The notes beneath the pieces were generated by a model that was not told the DNA's origin, made no database searches, and saw only the letters and a list, made by a program, of their open reading frames with translations. From Leptobrachium leishanense (lineage: Eukaryota > Chordata > Amphibia > Anura > Megophryidae): a stretch of 64,000 nt of DNA. Position numbers and translations under genes: made by a program. The first letter of the stretch is position 1; every line of letters starts with the position of its first letter. The stretch spans positions 77,560,400 to 77,624,399 of the forward strand of contig CM019064.1 of NCBI GenBank assembly GCA_009667805.1. Direction: 5' to 3'. Shown piece after piece: positions 46,124 through 58,270 of this stretch.

Positions 46124-46268
46124 TATATGAAATTATGAATGTCAATATGATGCAGTAAAACCAAAACGTACATGCAGTGATATAAGGAATTAAGCAGCAT
46201 ACCTATAACCACTTGTTAAGATAATTTGAGATCTGTTGTTTAATTAATAAAAAATAATAAATACATAA
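45696..46268. other. Intron of COL26A1
   Basis: Contains a (TA)n tract at 46093-46120; otherwise nothing recognised. Confidence 0.6.
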
Positions 46269-47004
46269 GGCTAAATTACAATCTTCACGCAAACGTTTGC
46301 TCTGATGCAGAAAAACATTAACATGTGGGGTAAAACCAGTTGCGTCTAATCCCGTATTACATAGTCAGTGCAACAACCGCGCGCAATCATCTACCGCGGG
46401 TGAACCTGCGCTAACCCTGCGCGAGCTTACTGTACTGCGCGCGTCCTATACTTAACATTGTGAGCGCAAATCCGAATGTGCGCTGGTACGCGGATGGTAT
46501 TACAATCTATTTCGTGGTAATTACCGCATAGCCTTTGCGCGCATAATTTTAGCAACTCCTAAAAGCTGGTGTTAATGGCATATCTCAACAACCTGGCTAA
46601 CCTGAAAAAAAACCAGCACATAAAAAGGAATGCAGCAACAATATAATGGAGGATGGCAGGTGTGTGTGTATTATTACTGTAGCATATGTGCTCATTTTGC
46701 ATCATAGACGCAGAACCCGTCTCCGATGCCTCTGGCAGACGCAATTCAGTTGCGTTTGGTAAGTGTGTTAATTCATTTTGATTGGCTGAATGGGTGCAAG
46801 AAACTGCGCGCGCAAAGGTTTTTGTGCGAGACAGTACTGCGCCTGCATTTGTGCGCGTCCTGTTTGCGCGTGCAATTGATCATCGGAGGAAAAAAGCTGG
46901 GAGGATTGTAATTCCACCGGTGATTTGCGCACAAAAGTTTAACGCTTGGCGCAAAGAATTTCGCTTTGCGCGAGGCTTTTTGCGTGAAGAATGTAATACA
47001 GCCC
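46269..47004. mobile_element. GGGCTCTATTAC MITE, diverged full-length copy in intron
   Basis: The ends GGCTAAATTACAATCTTCACGC and GTGAAGAATGTAATACAGCCC are inverted. ATAA lies outside both ends, compatible with a TAA-type 3-bp Harbinger duplication. Interior blocks match 7601-8241 (CCTATACTTAACATTGTGAGCG, GGTACGCGGATGGTATTACA). It lies about 200 bp before the next collagen exon. Confidence 0.72.
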
Positions 47005-47207
47005 ATAATCTTTAGATAAATATAGTATAAAAATATATTTTTAGAAATTATATATTCTGTGAGTCAAAAGATAATAAATAACTAAGGACTATAAATAAAT
47101 TATAGCCAGAAGCTAAAAAGAACTAAAAAGATTACGATGGTGACCATTATGACATGTTCAGTACTTGCATGATTTTGATTCATGATTTAACTGCCTGATT
47201 GTTTCAG

Positions 47208-47315
47208 GATTACAAGGAATGCCTGGCCCACCTGGCTCTATGGGACCAGTGGGTTTACCTGGATCCAAGGGTGAGCGGGGACAAGCTGGTGAAGTGGGGC
47301 CAGCAGGTCCACCAG
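47208..47315 (+). CDS. COL26A1: COL26A1 exon c (108-nt collagen exon)
   Basis: This 36-codon exon follows TTGTTTCAG and precedes GTTAGG, phase 1 to phase 1. It reads [30 protein letters not shown] and PAGPP, ending with the first base of a Gly codon: eleven to twelve uninterrupted Gly-X-Y triplets, including KGE, a heparin- or cell-contact-type charged triplet common in collagens. A length of 108 nt is usual for collagen exons. The human counterpart as remembered has PAGPPGSKGDRGQTGEKGPA here. The donor GTTAGG is weaker than consensus but the phase fits its neighbours. Confidence 0.93.
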
Positions 47316-47349
47316 GTTAGGTTTTTTTATAATGTGTGAATGTGTTCTA

Positions 47350-48966
<1,617 letters not shown>

Positions 48967-49139
48967 TATATAATAAGTATATGTATATGTCTGTAAATGC
49001 ACTTGCACACATATATTTTACACCATTAAAATAAATACAACTTGTAAAAAATAAGACCACATGCATTGTCTTAACTGTGCTCAAACTGTTTACACTATCA
49101 TATGTCATATAAATGAAGGTGAAAAGATATATATATATA
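48967..49139. other. 173-bp spacer between inverted Tc1 copies
   Basis: AT-rich intronic sequence ending in a (TA)n tract, the target of copy B. Confidence 0.7.
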
Positions 49140-50756
<1,617 letters not shown>

Positions 50757-50809
50757 TATATACTTGCTTTAGGGTGTCTGTATAGTGAAAAGGTCTTTTT
50801 TCAAAATAG

Positions 50810-50962
50810 GGCCCATAGGACCACATGGGCCAAGAGGACGTCCTGGTGAAGCAGGAAACCCAGGACCACCGGGACTTCCAGGGCCCCCTGGACCTCCAGG
50901 GATTCCGCGCACTATTCCTGAAGGGGTTTTGTACTCTTTGCAGCCCACTGTGAATAGAGAAA
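50810..50962 (+). CDS. COL26A1: COL26A1 exon d (collagen plus non-collagenous hinge)
   Basis: The 153-nt exon follows CAAAATAG and precedes GTAAGT, phase 1 to phase 1. It reads [18 protein letters not shown], then [12 protein letters not shown], then leaves the triplet pattern as [20 protein letters not shown] and ends with the first base of an Asn codon. The remembered human protein has GALYSLQPPTDKDNGD at the same junction between its two collagenous regions, so this is a diagnostic match. The acceptor tract TCTTTTTTCAAAATAG is adequate. It begins 53 bp after the end of Tc1 copy B, so that insertion sits within the likely branch-point region of the intron. Confidence 0.93.
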
Positions 50963-51004
50963 GTAAGTAAATGCGTACAATGTATCAATGATATGTAATA
51001 GTGG

Positions 51005-51075
51005 CTCATACTTGAAAACGAGAGAAATCTCAATGTATCCTTCCTGGTAAAATGCTTTTTAAATAAATACATACA
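51005..51075 (+). mobile_element. SINE 3'-tail fragment
   Basis: CATACTTGAAAACGAGAGAAATCTC, then AATGTATCCTTCCTGGTAAAA and an AAATAAATA tail, match the 3' end of the SINE at 57880/62846. Confidence 0.75.
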
Positions 51076-51132
51076 TTTGCTAGATTCAAAAAGTATAAAA
51101 TCAATACTCATACTTCAGAAACACATTAAAGG

Positions 51133-51264
51133 GATGTCCAAACTCCGCCCCCCCCAGATGTCCCTGAACAACACCCATGCTTCTCCATCCATCTAATGCA
51201 GTCAGAGATTTCTGGGAGTTGTAGTTCAGGAACATCTGGGGGGCCAGAGTTTGGACATCTCTGC
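51133..51264. mobile_element. Small hAT-like MITE
   Basis: The ends contain GATGTCCAAACTC and GAGTTTGGACATC, inverted. ATTAAAGG flanks both sides (51125-51132 and 51265-51272), an 8-bp target duplication. The interior has GGGAGTTGTAGTTCAGGAAC, related to the MITE at 15042. Confidence 0.85.
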
Positions 51265-52185
51265 ATTAAAGGGATAGTCTAGAAGAAAAAAATGCCAGCC
51301 CTATTTCAGCAGAAGTCTTTTTGACTTGAGTGACCTGTAGAGCTTTGGGTTTAGACCACCACAAAGGGGTCATGCTAGGTTCGGGACACAGCCAGTGGTT
51401 GTGCAGGTCCATCGTGTCCCACTGACTCATCGATTGACCCTGGCACAACATTTTTCCGTGTGGGCTAAGTAAATGAATTGGGTACGGGGATTGAAGTAAT
51501 AATGATGTAACAACCTTTAGAACATTCATACTCAAATGACACAAACAACCTAGACCTTAGAAATGTGGGGGATAACCCCAAAATAAACATAATGAAGATA
51601 AGAGCAGGTACCAAGGAAGTAAGGGGAAGTGAACAGTAGGTAAAACTTAACTTTTATTATTTGTATAAAAACTAAAAATGTCTTTTAAAGGCCCACCCGA
51701 GGTAGCTGTCAGTAGCAGCTGGTGTTAGACTACTATGGTGGTGGTGGTGGTGTAACTACTATGGAATTTAGAGTCCTATTACTGATGCCGAACGAACCAG
51801 CAAAAAGTCAAAAGGTTTATATTAAAGCAGAGTACTAAACCTAATGGCATACATTTCGTTATGTACTCCAAGGCAGTTCCTGGAAACCTTTCACAAATAG
51901 TTTAGTGGCCGTGCTTGTGCTGTCAGGGAGGAAGACCCTGAATAAACTACACTATACTTTGTTTGCAATTGAATAAAAAGTCAGAAGCAGGTCTTCCTAG
52001 GTCTGCAGGTATAGGATAGATGGAAGAGCGGAGAACTAGGTCTGCCCATTAGTCAGCAAGTGTTAGTGTCCAGCACTTTAGAATGCAAAACCTATTGGTT
52101 CTCAAGTGAATTGAGTCATACCATCCACAGGTCTGTGAGCGCTCAGGACAGACCCCAGGAGGCAAATATGAAGGGATATACAACC

Positions 52186-52411
52186 AGGAGTAACTACTTA
52201 TCTGAGTACAGTGACCTACATCATAGGAAAGTTTCTTTCTTCTTATCAACGCGTTTCAAAAGTCTCTTAACCCTTTTTTCCTACACACATACTTTAGTTT
52301 ACTCTCACTACTCCTGATGACACTGTAATTTTAATCCACAGCGAAATGCGTTGAGAAGACAGATTCTTTTGAGAAACTTTCCTGCGATGTAGGTCTCTGT
52401 ACTCAGATAAG
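52186..52411. repeat. Inverted repeat, arms about 75-80 bp
   Basis: TACTTATCTGAGTACAG...GACCTACATC with TTATCAACGCGTTTC on the left pairs with GAAATGCGTTGAG...GATGTAGGTC and CTGTACTCAGATAAGTA on the right. The loop is about 70 bp. Confidence 0.8.
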
Positions 52412-53687
52412 TAAAAAGAAAGGCAAATTTTGGGAGTGATATGATGGCACGCTGAAGACACTGATACACGAGAAATCTGAGGAAGGCAAATACAAATAGT
52501 GGATAAAATGAATAAAAACGAAAAAATCTCCGGAATTGTGTTAGACTATGAAGGGGGAAGTGCAAAGGCAATAAATGTGCCTTATTTACAGCACAGATGG
52601 CTCGTGCAAGGTTCTTTTGATAATACTAAATATGCTGTATTAAATTTGAACAGTAGAGGGAGTAGTGGATCCAGCAATATAAATGAAAAGACAATTTGAT
52701 TGAACATTCCAACACTGGGATATCACTTCATTGCTACTTTGATAGGTAATTGCAGTGTTCATGAAACCTGAACAGATTTCAGTTGACATTGTAAAATAAA
52801 TGAGCTTAAGAATGATCTCTTTTTTTTAGCGATTTTGTGGTAAAATAATTATTATTAAATAAAATAGTTCAGACCAGATGCTGGATCAAGTAGGAAAAAT
52901 AGAAAACTACGAATATTGTTTGAGTTGATTAGTTTATTTTTCCTTAAAATATTTTCCATGGACCGTAACTCCTGAGCATCTCACCAAACCTAAACAGCTT
53001 AGATGTGTCTGTTACTGTGTTTGTCTGGAAATTGAATAAAGTAAGCCGAATTTTCTTTTTGTTGTGAAGGAAAAGGCTGCGTTTTCAGTACAAACAGATG
53101 GAAAAAATGTTTTGTTTTGTTATTTAAATAAAAAAGAAACAAAGGGAACAGAATTGGTTCTGCAAGGTCTTACTGTGTGTAAAGAGCATTAACAGATGAT
53201 GTGTGGATACTATGAATTTTCATTGACCATGCTACATCTACACAAGTAGTTTCTTAATGGCAGATTTGATTAAAACACATATTCCCTCTAATTAAACTCA
53301 CCCATGTTGTGCCAAAAACAACTTCAGCTGTTATGAAAGATGATTGAATTCTGTCTGTACTTTGTCATAGCCAAATCGCTTTCAATGAGAAGTACAATTA
53401 GAATCAGAAGACAAAACAAACACAAAATTAAAAAATACGTTTGACATAAAGAGAAGAAGGATCGGAAAAGAGGATCCTTCTCAAGAGATCTAAGAGGGGG
53501 CACAGGGGTACAGGTCACTAGAGTGCAGAGTGTGCTTTCAAATGTATAGAACTATAAGAAAAGTTAAAATAAACGTTTCCTCCAAATATCATAAATGTTT
53601 CCCAGCTTGCATTAGAGGGTCCTGATATAGGTTCAGGAAACACTGGCATAGAGGTGTCTGTCAACTGAAAGCCAGCATATGCTGTCT

Positions 53688-55010
53688 CACTGTAAAGAGA
53701 AGGAAACCAAAATTGCGCAGAATGTAATTCTTCTTGGAGATATAATTAAAAAAGTGATCAGCTCACATTTTATAAAGCCCAACCCGACTCTAGTTAAAGT
53801 TGTCTTAAGGGGCTTATATGGACCTCTTCGGGTGCCCTTCAACCTCTTAGGATGGTCCTCTCGGTCCCCGTAGATGCTCTCAAGAAGACCGCTCACTCCC
53901 AGGACCCTCAGGCTGGATCTCCTCTCTGGATTCACCAGGCGGATCTGCGGCCTCACAGGGCTCGGGACACAAAGGACAAAGGGGGTGGAGCATTTAATTG
54001 TGCTGCGTTTGTGCTGATTTGTGCTGCAAAAATTAACGTTTGGGCATAAACATTCATTTTTGCAGCACAAATCAGCACAAATGCAGCACAATTAAAAGCT
54101 CCACCCCCTTTGTCCTTTGTGTCCTGAGCCCTGTGAGGCCGCAGATCCGCCTGGTGAATCCAGAGAGGAGATCCAGCCTGAGGGTCCTGGGAGTGAGCGG
54201 CCTTCTTGAGAGCATCTACTTGGACCGAGAGGACCATCCTAAGAGGTTGAAGGGCACCCGAAGAGGTCCATATAAGCCTCTTAAGGCAACTTTAACTAGA
54301 GCCGGGTTGGGCTCTATAAAATGTGGGTTGATCACTTTTTTTAAAGGGACACTCTAGGCAACATGACCACCTAAGCTATTTTAGGTGGTCATGATGCCCT
54401 GAGTATCCTGCCCTCTGTCCCCCCTCCCTCCACTCGGCAGTTCAGCTGAAAAAGCTGAAAACAGCTGAGAGGTGGAGGAGTTAACTCCGCCCTCCCAGCT
54501 GTCAGTCAGCAGAGCGGGAATCATATTTCCCGCTTCTGCCGACTTTTGCCGAGTAGGAGACGTCATCGCGCTTTCAGCGCGATGACGTCTCCAACTCACC
54601 GCAGAAGCTGGCGGCTCCCTCTGAAGGTTAGTGTGGCGCACATCCTCTTGCGCGCAACACTAATCCTCAGAGGGAGCCGGGAGGAAGCCTGCCGATTGGC
54701 TGGCTTATGTGAGAGGCGCGCATGCACGCTTCTCACGTAAACCAGAAGCCAAGGAGCATGAAGAAGGACGGGAGCGGAAGAGGATGGAGGTGAGTATAAA
54801 AAAAAAAAGACTCTGCTGGAAAGAAGTGGATTTTAGGGTAAGTATTAGTTACAAAAAAATAAATAAAAACGAAAGATTTATTAAGGGAATAGGGATAGGT
54901 TAGGATAAAAAAACGGGGGGGGGGTGATTTTTTGAGAAGAGTGTCCCTTTAATTATATCTCCAAGAAGAACTACATTCTGCGCAATTTTGGTTTCCTTCT
55001 CTTTACAGTG
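53688..55010. mobile_element. Near-perfect palindromic element, split by a later insertion
   Basis: The left arm is 53688-54032; the right arm is 54056-54340 plus 54953-55010. The arms are inverted with few mismatches, and the loop is about 23 bp. The outer ends CACTGTAAAGAGAAGG and CCTTCTCTTTACAGTG are perfectly inverted. Without the 608-bp insertion the structure is about 715 bp, nearly all hairpin. No target duplication is evident. Open frames in both arms are mirror copies of the same DNA and are not genes. Confidence 0.92.
54345..54948. mobile_element. piggyBac-like TTAA MITE
   Basis: The 604-bp element begins AGGGACACTCTAGGC and ends AGAGTGTCCCT, flanked by TTAA at 54341-54344 and 54949-54952. 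The uninterrupted left arm of the palindrome keeps a single TTAA at about 53746, giving the pre-insertion site. The interior contains CATCGCGCTTTCAGCGCGATGACGTCT-type short palindromes (54563-54590) and the AGGTGAGTAT motif at 54788. Confidence 0.92.
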
Positions 55011-55660
55011 GGATAAAAATATATCCAGAAAAAAGAGACGAATACGAAAGTAAAATAAATAAGGAACTTATTGACATGGACTGTGTATAATCTGCCTACT
55101 GTTGAGTATCTCATTGGCGCTACGTTGTCTTTTTTGTCTATGTATATGCTGTCTATGGTTGACACAAGAAACAAGCAAAAACCCCGTAATGTTTACCATC
55201 AATGGCTGACTGAATTGTTACTAAAAAAGGTGGTGGAATGTTTCGAGCACCTGACACCAACACCAAGAAACTGGCCAGACAAACCCTAATACCAGTGTTT
55301 ATCATGGCTGGGTTGAACCAGAAACAAGTATATCCCTAACCAACTGAGGTCAGGGACACCAGAAAATAACATGGACTAGGTCAAGTCGAAATGATAGTTA
55401 ATAGGAGGATAACAGAGCAGGGAGTAGAAAAAAAACCCAGTGGTGACGAGAAGGAGCGAGATAAAAAAAAATGGTTGAAAACAATCTGGGTCAGTGCACA
55501 ATATAGACAGAGAAATAAAAGAAGGTGCTTTCAGTTAACAAGAACCACGACAGGACACTAGGCAATATTTGTGTATGGTTTATATAGGTAGGTAGGCTTT
55601 CCTATTGGCTCGCTTCATATTGGTGCCCATCAGCACCCTTGCATGATGTGGATGCATAAA
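55011..55660. other. No recognisable feature (intron)
   Basis: Nothing supported. Confidence 0.4.
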
Positions 55661-55665
55661 AGCAC

Positions 55666-55863
55666 GTGGAGGCATACTTTGAGAATGTTGGGAGTATAAA
55701 GGAATGGTGTGGGAAAATGGTCCACGTTAGTCCTGCCAACCATACGACATACGCAGTTGTGAAGTTCGCGTCGAAAAGCAAGAAAGTCGACAAGAGGTGG
55801 CACATGGGTTCAGGTAATGCAACTCACAACTGGGAAAAGTTTGATGTTTTCATAAAGCAATGA
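55666..55863 (+). pseudogene. Unrecognised 65-codon open frame, possible mobile-element fragment
   Basis: The frame reads MEAYFENVGSIKEWCGKMVH, continues with balanced composition (KFASKSKKVDKRWHMGSG) and ends FDVFIKQ before TGA. The composition looks more like a protein than the neighbouring frames, but no family was recognised and there are no visible ends. It is intronic and is not a plausible host exon, because its start and stop lack matching splice sites. Confidence 0.25.
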
Positions 55864-56195
55864 TAGAATTTTCTGACCAACCATGGAGTTGGGGGATCTG
55901 TTTTTCACTGTACTCTGTCTGTAGAAACTCATTTAGAAAAAATCTTGTTTCTCCCTCCTCTCCCACCATCTATTCTCTTTGTGACTTTATATTGATTGCT
56001 TTGACCTTCATAGAGATGTCTATGAGATGTCCAATAAATGGAAACATTAGTACAGACAATATTTTGCATACACCTTTCTGAAGTGAAGGACATCTGTGAT
56101 CTAGAGATAAAACAATCCCTTATGTATTTTACACGGTTGCTATTATGTATACGCCAAAATCTTATCTGATGGTGTTTATTCATATTTTAACCTAG

Positions 56196-56288
56196 ATGGT
56201 GAACCACATCTAGTGTCAACCATTACAGACACAATAGTGTCTGGACTTCCTGGTCCTCGTGGACCACCTGGCCCTGCTGGACCTCCAG
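56196..56288 (+). CDS. COL26A1: COL26A1 exon e (hinge plus second collagen stretch)
   Basis: The 93-nt exon follows TTTTAACCTAG and precedes GTATGT, phase 1 to phase 1. It completes an Asn codon, then reads GEPHLVSTITDTIVSGLPG and PRGPPGPAGPP. The human protein as remembered has SRLASAIVDTVLAGVPGPRG here. The helical-looking VSTITDTIVSG segment between two collagen regions is the second diagnostic block for COL26A1. Confidence 0.94.
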
Positions 56289-56684
56289 GTATGTAAACGT
56301 GCATGATTTACTTTAAAAAAAGAGAGAAAAAGAAGTGCAGAAATTACAACACACTGATGAAATAAATATTGTAATGTAATCTGTCTGCTGTTAATTAGGC
56401 CAAAAATGTGAATACCTCTAACAGAAATACAGCAACTATAAGTCAGAAATTTGGGAATGAAATGGGGTGGGGGGGGTCTGCAAAATTAATAATTATCTCC
56501 TCTTTTTTTGACTGGTTCTATCAGCCGTATAATGTAGTATACCGTAACTTTATCTTGCTATGTTGCTTTTTACACTATATAAAAACATAAAACCTCAGCT
56601 GTGTTTGCATTAAATGATGTTGTATTTGTTGCATCTTCTAAGTAGCACTGAACAGATTGCATTTTTATTTGCATTTTTACATAG
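56289..56684. other. COL26A1 intron, no feature
   Basis: Plain intron ending in TGCATTTTTACATAG. Confidence 0.7.
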
Positions 56685-56719
56685 GACCTACTGGGTCAGT
56701 GGGTGCTCCTGGGCCACAG
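56685..56719 (+). CDS. COL26A1: COL26A1 exon f (35 nt)
   Basis: This short exon lies between TTTTTACATAG and GTAGGA. It enters in phase 1, completing a Gly codon, and leaves in phase 0. It reads GPTGSVGAPGPQ, four Gly-X-Y triplets. The phase change from 1 to 0 fits both neighbours. Confidence 0.88.
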
Positions 56720-56882
56720 GTAGGAAAATCTTTAAAAGCTTCCAGAACAGAAACTCTGCCTACACCTACCTTGTACCTTTACTAAATGTTTGGCTACATG
56801 TATGACTTTCTTAAAAAAATACTTTTGTATTGTTTTACTCCAAATCCCATTGTTATCTGTTGACTGGTTGACTGGTCTCCAG

Positions 56883-57419
56883 TAGGGATGTGCATGGCTG
56901 AAAAAGTTGTTTCGTTTAGTTACGTTTTTAAATAATTTTGTTTTCGGAATTTCGCAACTAATTTAATTTTGTATCGATTTTGAATTGATTCGAATTTCAT
57001 ATATCAATTCGCTAGTTGATATCAATTCGAATTTTGGATCACTAAATAAAAACCCAATTAATCAAATTTTGCTGTTAAAAGAAAAGCTACGAGATAAAGT
57101 CCTTTGCTGAATATTACTTGTATTTTAAGTTAAGATCAATTCGATAGTTCATTTCAAATTCGATAGTTGATATCAATTCGATAGTTCATTTCAAATTCGA
57201 TAATTGATATCAATTCGATAGTTCATTTCAAATTTCGATAGTTCATTTCAAATTCTATAGTTGATATCAATTCTTCAAATTTTTCTTTTATGATGATGAC
57301 AAAGTGTAAAACGAAATAAATTAGTTATATACCATTTCATTTAGTTTTGAATTCGTATCGTAGCGATTCGTTATTCGGAAGTAGTTTCCGAATTTTTCAG
57401 AAACTAATGCAGATCTCTA
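56883..57419. mobile_element. hAT-like element (TAGGGATGTGCA family) in intron
   Basis: It begins TAGGGATGTGCA and ends TGCAGATCTCTA, with GTCTCCAG on both sides (56875-56882 and 57420-57427), an 8-bp target duplication. The interior repeats TTGATATCAATTCGATAG and ATTTCAAATTCGATA units, as in 20558-23629. Confidence 0.9.
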
Positions 57420-57427
57420 GTCTCCAG

Positions 57428-57879
57428 CTCGAGGAACAGATCCAAAGCTGTTACAGTGTTTGTCCCTTCTCCCCAGTCGAGCAGATCTGCAGCAGCTTTC
57501 CCTCCTTCACAACCCTCAGCCAGAACTTGAGGGAGTGCTTTATAACTCCTGGTATCTCTCACCAAACACCAGACATGACTTACAGAGAAGAATAAATGAT
57601 ATTTTATTTGAGATGGAGTTTATATGGATGATAGTATAATGTGACAGAAACAGTAGAGTACATTGTATACATTAGGGGGATGAGAATCAATTAAGGAGAT
57701 ACAGAAATCTGAGGGGTTATAACAGGCAGGATTAGCACATTATCACCAACAACTCAACATCAAATCAATCTAAGGTCAAACAATCACAAAGACAGCACGG
57801 ACAATACTTATAAAAGGATTACTAAAACAAACCAAATTCTTAAACAACCAGTTTCAAAATACTACTAATAATAATGCTG
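57428..57879. other. COL26A1 intron, no feature
   Basis: Nothing recognised. Confidence 0.5.
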
Positions 57880-58052
57880 GCTGGGTGGAGTAGTGGTAAC
57901 ATCACTGCTCTATAACCATGTAGAGAGACTGTGGAGACACAGGCACAAATCCTGGCAAGAGCACCTCTCCAGTAAGTGTCCTTGGGCAAGACACCTAACG
58001 GTACATACTCGCCACCCAGGACATACTTGAAAACGAGAGAAATCTCAATGTA
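57880..58052 (+). mobile_element. SINE, 5' part, interrupted by LINE
   Basis: GGGTGGAGTAGTGGTAAC resembles a degraded A box, and GGCACAAATCCTGG a degraded B box. GTGTCCTTGGGCAAGACACC and GAGAAATCTCAATGTA follow, identical to the SINE at 16425. The element stops at AATGTA and resumes at 62846 as TGTATCCTTCCTGG. Confidence 0.85.
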
Positions 58053-58270
58053 TTATTATTATTATTATTCTTTATTTATAAAGCGCCAGCATATTCCGCA
58101 GCGCTGTACAATATGCACAGTATAGACAGGGTTACAATACATTGAACAACATTTGACAAACAGTACAGGAGGAGATGAGGGCCCTATTCCCGTAGGAACT
58201 CACAATCTGGGAGGGTTGGGGTTGGAAACAGGAGGAGAGGACTGTAAGGTGAGAGTGATTGATGGTTGCG

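Larger units (their letters stand above)
50963..56195. other. Large COL26A1 intron, mostly repeats
   Basis: It holds a SINE tail (51005-51075), a hAT-like MITE (51133-51264), an inverted repeat (52186-52411) and the interrupted palindrome at 53688-55010. At 51273-52185 and 52412-53687 nothing was recognised. Confidence 0.7.

Noticed and set aside
53687..54357. Conserved ORFs in both arms of the palindrome
   Set aside because: The arms are inverted copies, so mirrored frames are expected. No start context or domain.
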